Source: Alphaproteobacteria bacterium (GTDB lineage: Bacteria; Pseudomonadota; Alphaproteobacteria; Sphingomonadales; Sphingomonadaceae). From it: a stretch of DNA of 18,910 bases. This document shows, in pieces, positions 1-7,195 of the stretch. The stretch lies in NCBI GenBank assembly GCA_005882415.1, contig VBAE01000094.1, positions 1 to 18,910 of the forward strand. The letters are read 5' to 3'. Position 1 is the stretch's first letter; every line of letters begins with the position of its first letter. The notes beneath the pieces are model-generated. The model did no database searches, was not told the DNA's origin, and saw nothing but the letters and a program-made list of their open reading frames with translations. Made by a program: the position numbers and the translations under genes.

Positions 1-425
1 AGCTGGCTCTTCCTCACCCAGGCGAGATAGTCCTCGAAGCTGTGGCCGGTGGCGGTGACGTAGCCCTCGCAATTGCAGAAGATCACGTCGAGCAGCGGCC
101 CGAGCGGGTCCCAGATCAGGCGCATATAGGGCTCGAAAGGCCGGTCGAAGGTTGCCGACAGCAGCAGATGCTTCGGCTCGGAGTCGATGACGACGAGGCG
201 GAAGTCGAGCAGCGACTGGATCCGCTCGGCGGTGTCGACGAACGGCTTGATCTTGGAATGCTCGCGCGCGGTGGCGCGGATCTTGAACAGCGCCTTCAGC
301 AGCAATTGCAGCCGCGTCTCGTAGGTGACGCTTTCGAAAGCGGGGACGAAGCCCTGCCTGATCGGAGCGCTCAAAGTGAGGTCACTGACCGCTTCGAGAT
401 GCTTGCTGCTGACGAGTCGGTTCAT
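1..425 (-). CDS. Partial protein, unrecognised; possibly the N-terminus of a large Dyp-type-peroxidase-like protein
   Basis: An uninterrupted minus-strand frame starts at ATG 425 (MNRLVSSKHLEAV) and runs off the left edge, giving about 141 residues with no stop. A GGAGAG ribosome binding site lies about 5 bases before the ATG. The visible part has no signal peptide or membrane helix. It contains a helical stretch rich in R, L and K (residues about 35-50) and then the conserved-looking motifs FVDTAERIQSLLDF, PYMRLIWDPLGPLLDVIFCNCEGY and SFEDYLAWVRKSQ. From memory, this pattern resembles the N-terminal region of long proteobacterial proteins annotated as Dyp-type peroxidases. That is weak family recall, not a demonstrated match, and no heme-binding region is in view. 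It is divergent from the lipoprotein/S8 peptidase cassette and separated from it by 274 bp. The coding call is firm; the function is not. Confidence 0.75.
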   Translation of the reverse strand, partial: MNRLVSSKHLEAVSDLTLSAPIRQGFVPAFESVTYETRLQLLLKALFKIRATAREHSKIKPFVDTAERIQSLLDFRLVVIDSEPKHLLLSATFDRPFEPYMRLIWDPLGPLLDVIFCNCEGYVTATGHSFEDYLAWVRKSQ

Positions 426-699
426 CGCGCTCTCCGATCTTTCGGCGACGGCGTCTATTTGTAATTATTTGGAGCCGCCCCGATAGTCATTCCCTGCCGC
501 GCGCTCGCATCGGGAGAGTAGCTCTGCCAGTGCCGCCGCCGAGGTGGGTTTCGCAGAGCTCAGCTGTGCGCGATGTGACAAAAGTCACTCAAAGCTGGTG
601 TTCCCCGCCACCGCCCCCCAGCCGCACCTGGGCTCTCCTAGGGACACCGCGTGGCCTCGCCGACGAGCGAGGCGGCTGCTCAGGTCTGGGAGAGAGACG
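426..699. other. Divergent intergenic region ahead of the S8 peptidase cassette
   Basis: These 274 bp separate the minus-strand partial gene from the plus-strand lipoprotein gene and must hold promoters for both directions. The part next to 425-480 is locally A/T-rich (around 458-472), which fits a promoter for the leftward gene, but I see no clean -35/-10 pair. A CRP-like palindrome is at 574-589. Frames that remain open upstream of 700 have no ribosome binding site, and none encodes a recognisable protein. Confidence 0.5.
574..589. promoter_or_regulatory. CRP/FNR-family-like operator palindrome
   Basis: The sequence reads TGTGA, six bases (CAAAAG), then TCACT. This matches 9 of the 10 fixed bases of the classical CRP half-site pair TGTGA-N6-TCACA, and the inner GTGAC-AAAA-GTCAC is a perfect dyad. 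It lies about 110 bases before the chosen start of the lipoprotein gene, so it could control the four-gene cassette. No promoter elements could be placed with confidence next to it, and the regulator is unknown. A single site of this kind can arise by chance. Confidence 0.35.
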
Positions 700-2148
700 A
701 TGTACACGAACAGGGGTGCCTGGCTTGGAACCTTGGCCTTGCTCGGCGGCTGCACCACGAGTCTCGATGTACAGCCGCTCGCCCCCAGTGGAAGCCGGGC
801 GGGGATCGCTTACGTCCTTCCCTTCACGCAATATACGATCACCGAGACTTGGCGCCTCGCCAATTGCACGGCGGGCGAGCAGAAGGTGGGTCTGAAAGTC
901 GAAGCTTCGGCAGGTCAGGCGGATGACGGCCTGCACCAATATCTGATCGATGCGGCCAGTCTCCAGCGACTGATGACCAAGTCCGACTTCAAGGCCACGT
1001 TCTACGAGGATTCGAACGTCCTCAAGACGATCAATGCATCGGTCGAGGATCGTTCCGGCGCCGTGATCGGCAACATCGTAAAGACGGTGGCGACACTTGC
1101 GCCGCTGGCCATGGGCGTCCCCTCGACGGCGGCGTTGGCCGAGCCGGTCAGCGCGTGCAACAAGGACATTCAGGCGGCCTTGGAAACCGCTGCGGGCCTC
1201 AAGGCCGAACTCGACCAAAGCAATGCGGATGTCGCTGCGGCCACCGACAAGGTTGTCGCCCTCGCGGCACGGATCGCGCGCATGGGAACGTCGGTCGATG
1301 AAGCGACCAGCAAGCAATATGGAGCAGCCCTCGCGCAGCTCGACGATCTCGTCGCCGCCCAGGGCGACCTTGCCGGGCGCCTCGCGGAAGCCCTGAAGCC
1401 CATCAGCTATCAGCGGATCGTGCGGTGGCCGTCGCGGAGCGATTGCTTTGAATCCCGCGCAGGAGACGAGATTCCGGCGGCGGTACTCGAGAAGTGGTTC
1501 CAGCCCGGCCAAGCTCCCAGCGATCGCCCCAAAGCCTATTTCGGCATCGAGCGGGCGGGGTCCTTCGGCGTCGAGCCGACGGGCTGTCCTGCGGGTTCAC
1601 CGGCGGCGGGCCCCATGGCGTCGAACGCGGCGGGGCAGGTTTCAGGAATCCGCTATCGAATGCCCGCGAAAGGACGTCTCGTGACATGCCGCGAACCGTC
1701 ATGCACCTCGGAGGATCCGGCCAAGGGTATCGTTCTCGTGGAGGGCGCGGTCGCCCAACTCGGCTATATCAACACCCTGCCGGTAGAGACTCGCGCTTTC
1801 GGCTCCAATAGCTTCTCTGCCGAATTTCGGCCGGCGGGCGGCCTGGCCTCGGCCGGCTACGCACAAACGGCGGCGCCATTGGAAGGCGCTACCGCGGCCA
1901 TCGCGGACGCGGCGGGAGGCCTGGCGCCCCTGTTGGATCCCTCGGCGCGGCTGGCAAGCGAGACCGCCTATCTGAAGGCGCTCAAGGAACGGCGAGATGC
2001 CGCCGTTGCGCTTCAGCCCACTGCCGCGTCACCCAATGCGGATGCGCTGGCAGGTCTGGATGCCGACACCACCTTGCTGAACGCGCAAATCGCCAAGCTT
2101 CAGGCCGAACACACCCTCCGTCAGCTGCAGGCGCAACCTTCCGATTGA
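700..2148 (+). CDS. Large lipoprotein of unknown function, first gene of the S8 peptidase cassette
   Basis: The start at ATG 700 is chosen because GGGAGAG precedes it and because it opens a short lipoprotein signal peptide ending in the lipobox LGGC, with Cys18 as the lipidated residue. The mature protein should sit on a periplasmic membrane face. Two segments resemble each other: residues 34-56 (AGIAYVLPFTQYTITETW) and 315-330 (SGIRYRMPAKGRLVTC), suggesting an internally duplicated domain. Residues about 155-235 are Ala/Leu/Asp-rich with coiled-coil periodicity, and a second helical segment fills the C-terminus (about 420-478). Cys pairs at 56/153 and 249/296/330/335 could form disulfides in the periplasm. 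The gene is 91 bases upstream of the two-helix protein, in the same direction. I do not recognise the family and assign no function. In-frame extension upstream to 544 is open, but it would bury the signal peptide and has no ribosome binding site. Confidence 0.85.
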   Translation: MYTNRGAWLGTLALLGGCTTSLDVQPLAPSGSRAGIAYVLPFTQYTITETWRLANCTAGEQKVGLKVEASAGQADDGLHQYLIDAASLQRLMTKSDFKATFYEDSNVLKTINASVEDRSGAVIGNIVKTVATLAPLAMGVPSTAALAEPVSACNKDIQAALETAAGLKAELDQSNADVAAATDKVVALAARIARMGTSVDEATSKQYGAALAQLDDLVAAQGDLAGRLAEALKPISYQRIVRWPSRSDCFESRAGDEIPAAVLEKWFQPGQAPSDRPKAYFGIERAGSFGVEPTGCPAGSPAAGPMASNAAGQVSGIRYRMPAKGRLVTCREPSCTSEDPAKGIVLVEGAVAQLGYINTLPVETRAFGSNSFSAEFRPAGGLASAGYAQTAAPLEGATAAIADAAGGLAPLLDPSARLASETAYLKALKERRDAAVALQPTAASPNADALAGLDADTTLLNAQIAKLQAEHTLRQLQAQPSD

Positions 2149-2239
2149 GCGTCTGCCAGGCCGTTGGAGGAGCTGCTCGGCATCCAGGGAAGCAAGAATC
2201 CCGCACTCAGTTTCCAAACGCAAACATGGGGAAATGATC

Positions 2240-2656
2240 ATGACCGACCAGCCGAGTTACAGATTGATCACGGCCGCAGTGATTCTGATCGCCTATGCCG
2301 TCGTCGCCGGCGTCGTCCTCTACAAGGTCATCGGCGGCAGCCCTCTCGCGGATGCGACCTGGAATCAGGTCGTTCTGGTCTTCAACGCCGTGGGCGCGCT
2401 GGCGACGACCGCCGCTGGAGTTCTTCTCGGCGCCGAGGTCCAGCAGGCCAATGTGCGCAGCGCGCAGCGGGACGCTCAATCACTGGCGGCAGCGGCGGCA
2501 CGCAAGCACGAAGCCGCGCTCAATGCGCTTGCCAGCCTCGATCCGGCGACTGCCGGTGCGTCGCTCGCCGACGGCGCTTCGACCGCGAGAGCGATCCTGC
2601 TCCAGTCACTCGGGTCCGAGCCCCGGACTTCGACCGAAGATTTCCGTCACGCATAA
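2240..2656 (+). CDS. Small two-helix inner-membrane protein
   Basis: This 138-residue protein has two hydrophobic helices, at residues about 9-31 and 43-65, joined by a short loop. A long Ala/Gln-rich amphipathic helix (about 66-100) and a polar tail follow. The likely topology is a membrane hairpin with a soluble helical tail. ATG 2240 (MTDQPSYRL) is preferred over ATG 2234 because GGGGAA at 2228-2233 abuts the earlier ATG directly but sits six bases before the later one. It lies between the lipoprotein and the peptidase, with 13 bases to the peptidase start, so the genes are almost certainly co-transcribed. I do not recognise a family. It could be a membrane tether or a substrate of the peptidase; that is inference from position only. 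Confidence 0.75.
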   Translation: MTDQPSYRLITAAVILIAYAVVAGVVLYKVIGGSPLADATWNQVVLVFNAVGALATTAAGVLLGAEVQQANVRSAQRDAQSLAAAAARKHEAALNALASLDPATAGASLADGASTARAILLQSLGSEPRTSTEDFRHA

Positions 2657-2669
2657 ACCGGAGGATGTC

Positions 2670-3932
2670 ATGGCCAACGCTCTTGAAAACACGATCTCCC
2701 TCGACGGCTACGCCCAGGTGATAGTCGTTCTGAACACCGGCGCCGCGGCCGGCGCGATCGACGAGGCAGACCTCGTCCGGCACTTTCTCGATCCGGCGGT
2801 TGCCGGCCCATCGGCCGAAGGGACGGTGCTCGCGTCCGAGAGTCGTGACAGTCTTGCCCTGGAAGCGCCCGTCGGCCTGGTTCGGATCGCCGACGCAGCG
2901 GCGCCACCACGAATGCGCGTCTACCCGCTCCTCGGCCTTGCGCTCGGCTATGTCGATCAGCAGGGCTTGGCCTCGCTTCGCCAGGCGCCGGAGGTAGAGG
3001 CGGTCTGGCGGGCCGAGGTGCCAAGCCTCGTGCGCCCGGTGCAGGTGGCGGCCGCTGATCCAACCGGGAACCTGAGCTGGGGTGTCGATCGCATCGGCGC
3101 ACCCGAGCTTTGGGAGCAGGGGTATCGTGGCCAGGGCGTGGTCGTGGGGCACATCGATACCGGAGTCGACGGCCGCCATCCGGCACTCGCCGGTGCGATC
3201 GGCCATTTCGTCCAGTTCGATCTCAACGGGAGCGAGGTCGGTGGAAACGCGCCGTGGGATTCGGACGAGCATGGCACCCATACCGCCGGCACGATCCTCG
3301 CCCGGCCGCTCCCCGAGGGTCGCTTCGGAGTCGCGCCCGAGGCCATTCTTGCAAGCGCCATGGTGATCGAAGGAGGCAACGTCGTCGCGCGCATTCTCGG
3401 CGGGATGGAATGGACCGTGCGGAAGGGAGCGCGGCTCATCAGCGCATCGCTTGGATTGCGGGGCCAAGGCGGTGCCTTCCAGGCCATGGTCAACGCGTTG
3501 CGGGCCAAAAACGTCCTGCCCGTGTTCGCCGTCGGCAACGAGGGTCCGGGGACGAGCCGCTTCCCCGGCAATTACGACAATGTGCTGTCCGTCGGCGCCT
3601 GCGACCGGAACGGCGCCGTCGCTGACTTTTCCGGCAGCCAGCGCTTCCTTCAGCCGACGCCGAGGATGGTGCCGGATCTGGTGGCGCCAGGCGTGGACAT
3701 CTTGTCCTGCGTTCCGAACGGACGGTTCGCGCGGATGAGCGGCAGCTCGATGGCGACGCCTCATGTCGCCGGCCTCGCAGCCCTGCTCTTCTCGGCCATG
3801 CCCGAGGCGACGGCGGACGATGTGGAATCGGCCATTCTGCGGTCGTGTGAGCGTCCGGCCGGCATGGATCCGCAGCGGGGCAATATGGGCATTCCCAACG
3901 CGGTGCGGGCGCTCGCGATACTCCGGGGCTGA
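2670..3932 (+). CDS. S8 (subtilisin) family serine peptidase with I9-like N-terminal prodomain
   Basis: This 420-residue serine endopeptidase has the complete subtilisin triad: Asp163 in HIDTGVDG, His201 in DEHGTHTAGT and Ser360 in GSSMATPHVAG. Asn290 in FAVGNEGP is the oxyanion-hole residue. Residues about 13-122 precede the catalytic domain and follow the strand-helix-strand-helix-strand order of an I9 propeptide (YAQVIVVL ... LGLALGYVDQQGLASL ... VEAVWRAEVPSL). The enzyme is therefore probably made as a self-inhibited zymogen. No Sec or Tat signal peptide is visible, which is unusual for S8 enzymes and suggests a cytoplasmic protein or a non-classical export route. ATG 2670 is chosen for the GGAGGA ribosome binding site at 2660-2665. 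The frame stays open upstream to 2295, but that part overlaps the two-helix gene. The gene lies between a membrane protein and a prodomain-like protein. Confidence 0.93.
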   Translation: MANALENTISLDGYAQVIVVLNTGAAAGAIDEADLVRHFLDPAVAGPSAEGTVLASESRDSLALEAPVGLVRIADAAAPPRMRVYPLLGLALGYVDQQGLASLRQAPEVEAVWRAEVPSLVRPVQVAAADPTGNLSWGVDRIGAPELWEQGYRGQGVVVGHIDTGVDGRHPALAGAIGHFVQFDLNGSEVGGNAPWDSDEHGTHTAGTILARPLPEGRFGVAPEAILASAMVIEGGNVVARILGGMEWTVRKGARLISASLGLRGQGGAFQAMVNALRAKNVLPVFAVGNEGPGTSRFPGNYDNVLSVGACDRNGAVADFSGSQRFLQPTPRMVPDLVAPGVDILSCVPNGRFARMSGSSMATPHVAGLAALLFSAMPEATADDVESAILRSCERPAGMDPQRGNMGIPNAVRALAILRG

Positions 3933-3993
3933 AAAGGTCGCAAAGGGCTCGCCTCGCGCCTAAGAAGGCCCGAAGCCAAGGTTGAGGAAGCTC

Positions 3994-4338
3994 ATGCCGG
4001 ACGACGTTCCCGACTGGAGTACGAATGCCGTGCTGGATCGGCTTGCGGCCGGCAAGAGCCCGGCCTCGCAGGTCTCCGTTCAGCTGTTTCTGAGCGAGGA
4101 TGTAGGACCGGAAGATTTGGCGGAATTCGTCGGACGGGCGGCCGCGCAGGCAGCCGAGAGGCTCGGGATTGCGGGTGACGAGGTGCGCCTTGGCCCGGCG
4201 TTCAAACTGGCCCGCTCCGTCGGCATAACCGCTCCGCTCGCGGTCATAAGGGAGCTTATGTCGAGGAACGAGTTCGTAAATCTGCTTCCCAGTGATCTCG
4301 ACGACTTCATGATCAAACCCGTCCGAAGGAAGCCCTAG
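3994..4338 (+). CDS. Small protein resembling a free-standing I9 peptidase inhibitor/prodomain
   Basis: This 114-residue soluble protein has no signal peptide. ATG 3994 is chosen because GAGGA at 3984-3988 precedes it by five bases; a TTG at 3982 is in frame but would overlap that site. Predicted elements run strand (26-34, QVSVQLFLS), helix (39-57), strand (64-74), helix (79-91, TAPLAVIRELMSR) and strand (93-98, EFVNLL). By eye this order matches the N-terminal region of the S8 peptidase encoded just upstream: QVSVQLFL pairs with QVIVVLNT, and the final helix-strand plus ...IKPV pairs with GLASLRQAPEVEAVW...VRPV. Known stand-alone I9 proteins (yeast Pbi2, Pleurotus POIA1) inhibit subtilases in trans. 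The inferred role is inhibitor or folding chaperone of the neighbouring peptidase. Identity is low, so homology is not proven. Confidence 0.75.
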   Translation: MPDDVPDWSTNAVLDRLAAGKSPASQVSVQLFLSEDVGPEDLAEFVGRAAAQAAERLGIAGDEVRLGPAFKLARSVGITAPLAVIRELMSRNEFVNLLPSDLDDFMIKPVRRKP

Positions 4339-4450
4339 CCGACCGCCCGCTCGCTCCATTCCGCCGCCGGCCGGCCTTGTGGGTGGATGGGAAACCGGAC
4401 GTGTCCATCTGTCGCTGGGCACCAGGCCCAACGTCGATAATCGGCTACGC

Positions 4451-6328
4451 TTACGCCGCCTGCGCCTGCTCCGCCGCCTCCGACGCCTCGAGCCAGCGCG
4501 CTTCCGCGGCCTCGATCTTCGCCGACACTTCGGCGCGGAGCTTCATCAGCTCGGTCATCGTCAGCTTCGAATCCGCCGGCGTGGCGGAAGCAGGGTCGAA
4601 CATCGCCTTGTCGATCTCGCTGCGGCGCTTTTCGAGCTTCGCCATCTCGGCTTCCGCCGCCTGCGCGGCCTTCCTCAGCGACTGGCTCTTTTCGCGGGCT
4701 TCGGCGGCGGCTCGGCGGTCGTCCTTGCGGCTTCGCTTCACCGCCTCCTTGCCCGGCCCCTCCTGGTTCCGGCCGAGGACGAGGTCGGTATAGTCGTCGA
4801 TGCTTCCGAGGAACTCCTTGGCGGTGCCGTCGTCGACCAGCACCAGCCGGTCGGCGGTCAGCTCGAGCATGTGGCGGTCGTGGCTGACCACCACCACCGC
4901 GCCGCCATAGGCGTTGAGCGCCTGAACGAGCGCCTCGCGCGCATCGACGTCCAAGTGGTTGGTCGGCTCGTCGAGGATGAGGAGGTGCGGCGCATCGCGC
5001 GTGATCAAAGCAAGCGCAAGCCGCGCCCGCTCGCCGCCCGACATCTTGCCGACCTCCATCACCGCCTTCTCGCCGGTGAAGCCGAAGCGGCCGAGCTGGG
5101 CGCGGACCGCCGCCGGAGTCGCCTTCGGCATCAGCCGCGCCATATGCGCCAGCGGCGTGTCGCGCCCGTCCAATTCCTCAACCTGGTACTGGGTGAAATA
5201 GCCGACCTTGAGCTTGGTGGACGCGTTGACCACGCCCTCCATCGCCGGGAGCTGCGCGGCGAGCAGGCGGGCGAGCGTCGTCTTGCCGTTGCCGTTGCGC
5301 CCCAGCAGCGCCACGCGGTCGTCAGGGTCTAGGCGAAGGTCGACGCGCGACAGGATCGGCTTCCCCTCCTCATAGCCGACCGCGGCCATGTCGAGGGCGA
5401 TGAGCGGCGGCTTCAGTTCGGCGGGGCTGGGGAAGTCGAAGCTAAGGCTCGGATCCTCGGCGATGGCGGCAATGGGCTTCATCCGGGCAAGCGCCTTGGC
5501 GCGCGACTGGGCCTGCTTCGCGGTGCTCGCCCGGGCCGAGTTGCGGGCGATATAGTCCTGCAGCTTGGCGCGCTGCGCCGCCTGGTTGGCCCGCGCCGCC
5601 TCGAGCTGGGCGAGCCGCTCCGCGTACTGGCGCTCGAAGCTGTCATAGCCGCCCGGATAAAGCGTCACCTGCCCCTGCTTCAGGTGGAGGATATGGTCGG
5701 CGACGTTGTTCAGAAGGTCGCGCTCGTGGCTGACGATCAGCATCGTCGCGCGATAGCCTTTGAGGAAATTCTCCAGCCACAAGGTCGCTTCGAGATCGAG
5801 GTGGTTCGAAGGCTCGTCGAGCAGCAGCAGGTCGGGCTCGGAGAAGAGCAGGGCCGCGAGGGCGACGCGCATCCGCCAGCCGCCGGAAAAGCTGTCGAGC
5901 GGGCGCTGCTGCATCTCCTCGTCGAAGCCGAGGCCGACCAAGATGCGGGCGGCGCGGGCGGGGGCGGCATGGGCGCCGATCGCGTTCAGCCGGTCGTGGA
6001 TGTCGCCGAGGCGGTGCGCGTCCTCGGTCGTCTCGGCTTCCGCGAGCAGCCGCTCGCGCTCGACATCGGCGGCGAGCACGGTCTCGAACGGGGTGCCGGT
6101 GCCGGCGGGGGCTTCCTGCGCGATATAGCCGATCTTGGCCGAGCGCGGCATGTCGAGCGAACCGTCGTCCGGGTCGAGCAGGCCGGCGACGACCCGCATC
6201 AGAGTCGACTTGCCCGCGCCATTGCGCCCGATCAGGCCGATTCGTCCGCCCGGTGGAAGCGCCGCACTCGCGCGGTCGAGGATCGTGTGCCCGCCGAGGC
6301 GCACGGTGATAGCATTCAGGTTGAGCAT
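4451..6328 (-). CDS. ABC-F family ATPase, YheS-like
   Basis: This is a soluble 625-residue protein with two ABC cassettes and no membrane domain, typical of the ABC-F group that acts on ribosomes. Cassette 1 has Walker A GRNGAGKS (34-41), signature FSGGWRMR and Walker B LLLLDEPSNHLDLEA. Cassette 2 has GRNGNGKTT, MSGGERARL and LLILDEPTNHLDVDA. A charged linker rich in Arg, Gln and Ala joins them (about 235-290), and a coiled coil occupies the last 100 residues. Length, the FSGGWRMR signature, the GGYDSFERQYAERL region just before the linker and the C-terminal coiled coil fit E. coli YheS (637 aa) better than Uup or EttA. The start ATG 6328 follows an AGGGGCG site on the minus strand. ABC-F proteins bind the ribosomal E site and relieve stalled or drug-bound states; which of these applies here cannot be read from sequence. 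Confidence 0.93.
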   Translation of the reverse strand: MLNLNAITVRLGGHTILDRASAALPPGGRIGLIGRNGAGKSTLMRVVAGLLDPDDGSLDMPRSAKIGYIAQEAPAGTGTPFETVLAADVERERLLAEAETTEDAHRLGDIHDRLNAIGAHAAPARAARILVGLGFDEEMQQRPLDSFSGGWRMRVALAALLFSEPDLLLLDEPSNHLDLEATLWLENFLKGYRATMLIVSHERDLLNNVADHILHLKQGQVTLYPGGYDSFERQYAERLAQLEAARANQAAQRAKLQDYIARNSARASTAKQAQSRAKALARMKPIAAIAEDPSLSFDFPSPAELKPPLIALDMAAVGYEEGKPILSRVDLRLDPDDRVALLGRNGNGKTTLARLLAAQLPAMEGVVNASTKLKVGYFTQYQVEELDGRDTPLAHMARLMPKATPAAVRAQLGRFGFTGEKAVMEVGKMSGGERARLALALITRDAPHLLILDEPTNHLDVDAREALVQALNAYGGAVVVVSHDRHMLELTADRLVLVDDGTAKEFLGSIDDYTDLVLGRNQEGPGKEAVKRSRKDDRRAAAEAREKSQSLRKAAQAAEAEMAKLEKRRSEIDKAMFDPASATPADSKLTMTELMKLRAEVSAKIEAAEARWLEASEAAEQAQAA

Positions 6329-6370
6329 GATGCGGACGCCCCTAGCAGGCGGCGGCGGGAATGTCAGCCG

Positions 6371-7153
6371 CTAGACGGCGGATCTGAACGGGCTGAAGTC
6401 GGTCGCGGTGTCGTAGACGTCGACGCCCTCCTTGCGCTTCAGCCAGCCGACTACTGCGTAAGTGACCGGCGTGAGCAAAGCCTCCCAGCTCACCTTCAGC
6501 GCGAATTGGGTGGCCAGCACTACCAGGACCTTGTCGAGCGGCCAGCCGTCGGTGCCGTAGAAAGCGAGGGGGTAGAAGATCAGGCTGTCAATCCCCTGGC
6601 CGACGATTGTCGACCCGATCGTCCGCATCCAGAGGTGCCGGCCCTTTGTCCTGACCTTCATCCGGGCGAGGACGAAGCTGTTGGCGAACTCGCCCACCCA
6701 GAACGCGATGATCGATGCGAAAACGATCCGCGGCACCTGGCCGAACACGCTTTCATAGGCCGCCTGGCCGTTCCAGTCGGCATCGGGCGGGAGGTGGACG
6801 ACGACCCAGCTCATCCCCGCCATGAACAGGGTCGCGACGAAGCCCGCCCAGATGCAGCGCCGGGCGTGCGCGTAACCGTAGACCTCGGTCAGCACGTCGC
6901 CGATCACATACGACAAGGGGAAGAACAGGATGCCCGCGCCGAACGGCCACATTCCCCAGCCGGGGATGTCGATCACCGCCCTTTTGCCCGCGCCGAGCAC
7001 GTTCGACAGCAGAAGGATGGTGACGAACGCCGCCATCACATAGTCGAAATAGCGAAAGCGAGCGCCTTCGAGCGCCGCGCCTTCCACCGGTTTTACAGGG
7101 CCCCCGTCCATGGGGACGTCGAATAACGGCAACGGCGCCACCGCGCCAGCCAC
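6371..7153 (-). CDS. yhhQ: Queuosine precursor transporter, YhhQ/QPTR (VUT) family
   Basis: This is an integral membrane protein of 260 residues with about six hydrophobic helices. It carries the marks of the YhhQ family: FFPLSYVIGDVLTEVYGY (77-94) followed by ARR, EFANSFVLARMKV (155-167), STIVGQGIDSLIFYP (181-195) and KVSWEALLTPVTYAVV (220-235). The family imports the 7-deazaguanines preQ0 or preQ1 for tRNA queuosine modification. No queuosine biosynthesis gene is in the window, which would fit salvage but does not prove it. The start is uncertain. The full frame begins with GTG 7153 without a clear ribosome binding site, while ATG 7111 (MDGGPVKPVEG) would remove 14 non-conserved residues, also without a good site. 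The gap to the divergent DUF2459 gene is only 42 bp, so the two promoters must lie close together. Confidence 0.9.
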   Translation of the reverse strand: MAGAVAPLPLFDVPMDGGPVKPVEGAALEGARFRYFDYVMAAFVTILLLSNVLGAGKRAVIDIPGWGMWPFGAGILFFPLSYVIGDVLTEVYGYAHARRCIWAGFVATLFMAGMSWVVVHLPPDADWNGQAAYESVFGQVPRIVFASIIAFWVGEFANSFVLARMKVRTKGRHLWMRTIGSTIVGQGIDSLIFYPLAFYGTDGWPLDKVLVVLATQFALKVSWEALLTPVTYAVVGWLKRKEGVDVYDTATDFSPFRSAV

Positions 7154-7195
7154 CTGGGCATTGCGGCACTAGCCCGGCCCGCTATCCTCGCCCCT

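Noticed and set aside
544..699. Upstream extension of the lipoprotein frame
   Set aside because: It lacks a ribosome binding site and would bury the lipoprotein signal peptide that begins at ATG 700.
2295..2669. Upstream extension of the S8 peptidase frame by 125 codons
   Set aside because: It overlaps the two-helix gene, is Arg/Ser-rich with no signal peptide, and the GGAGGA site at 2660-2665 marks ATG 2670 as the start.
2520..3764. 414-codon minus-strand frame opposite the S8 peptidase
   Set aside because: The product has no recognisable domain, while the plus strand encodes a complete subtilisin triad.
5684..7126. 480-codon plus-strand frame opposite the ABC-F and YhhQ genes
   Set aside because: It spans two well-identified minus-strand genes and their gap, and its product is a low-complexity Arg/Glu/Ala protein without motifs. 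Antisense shadow.
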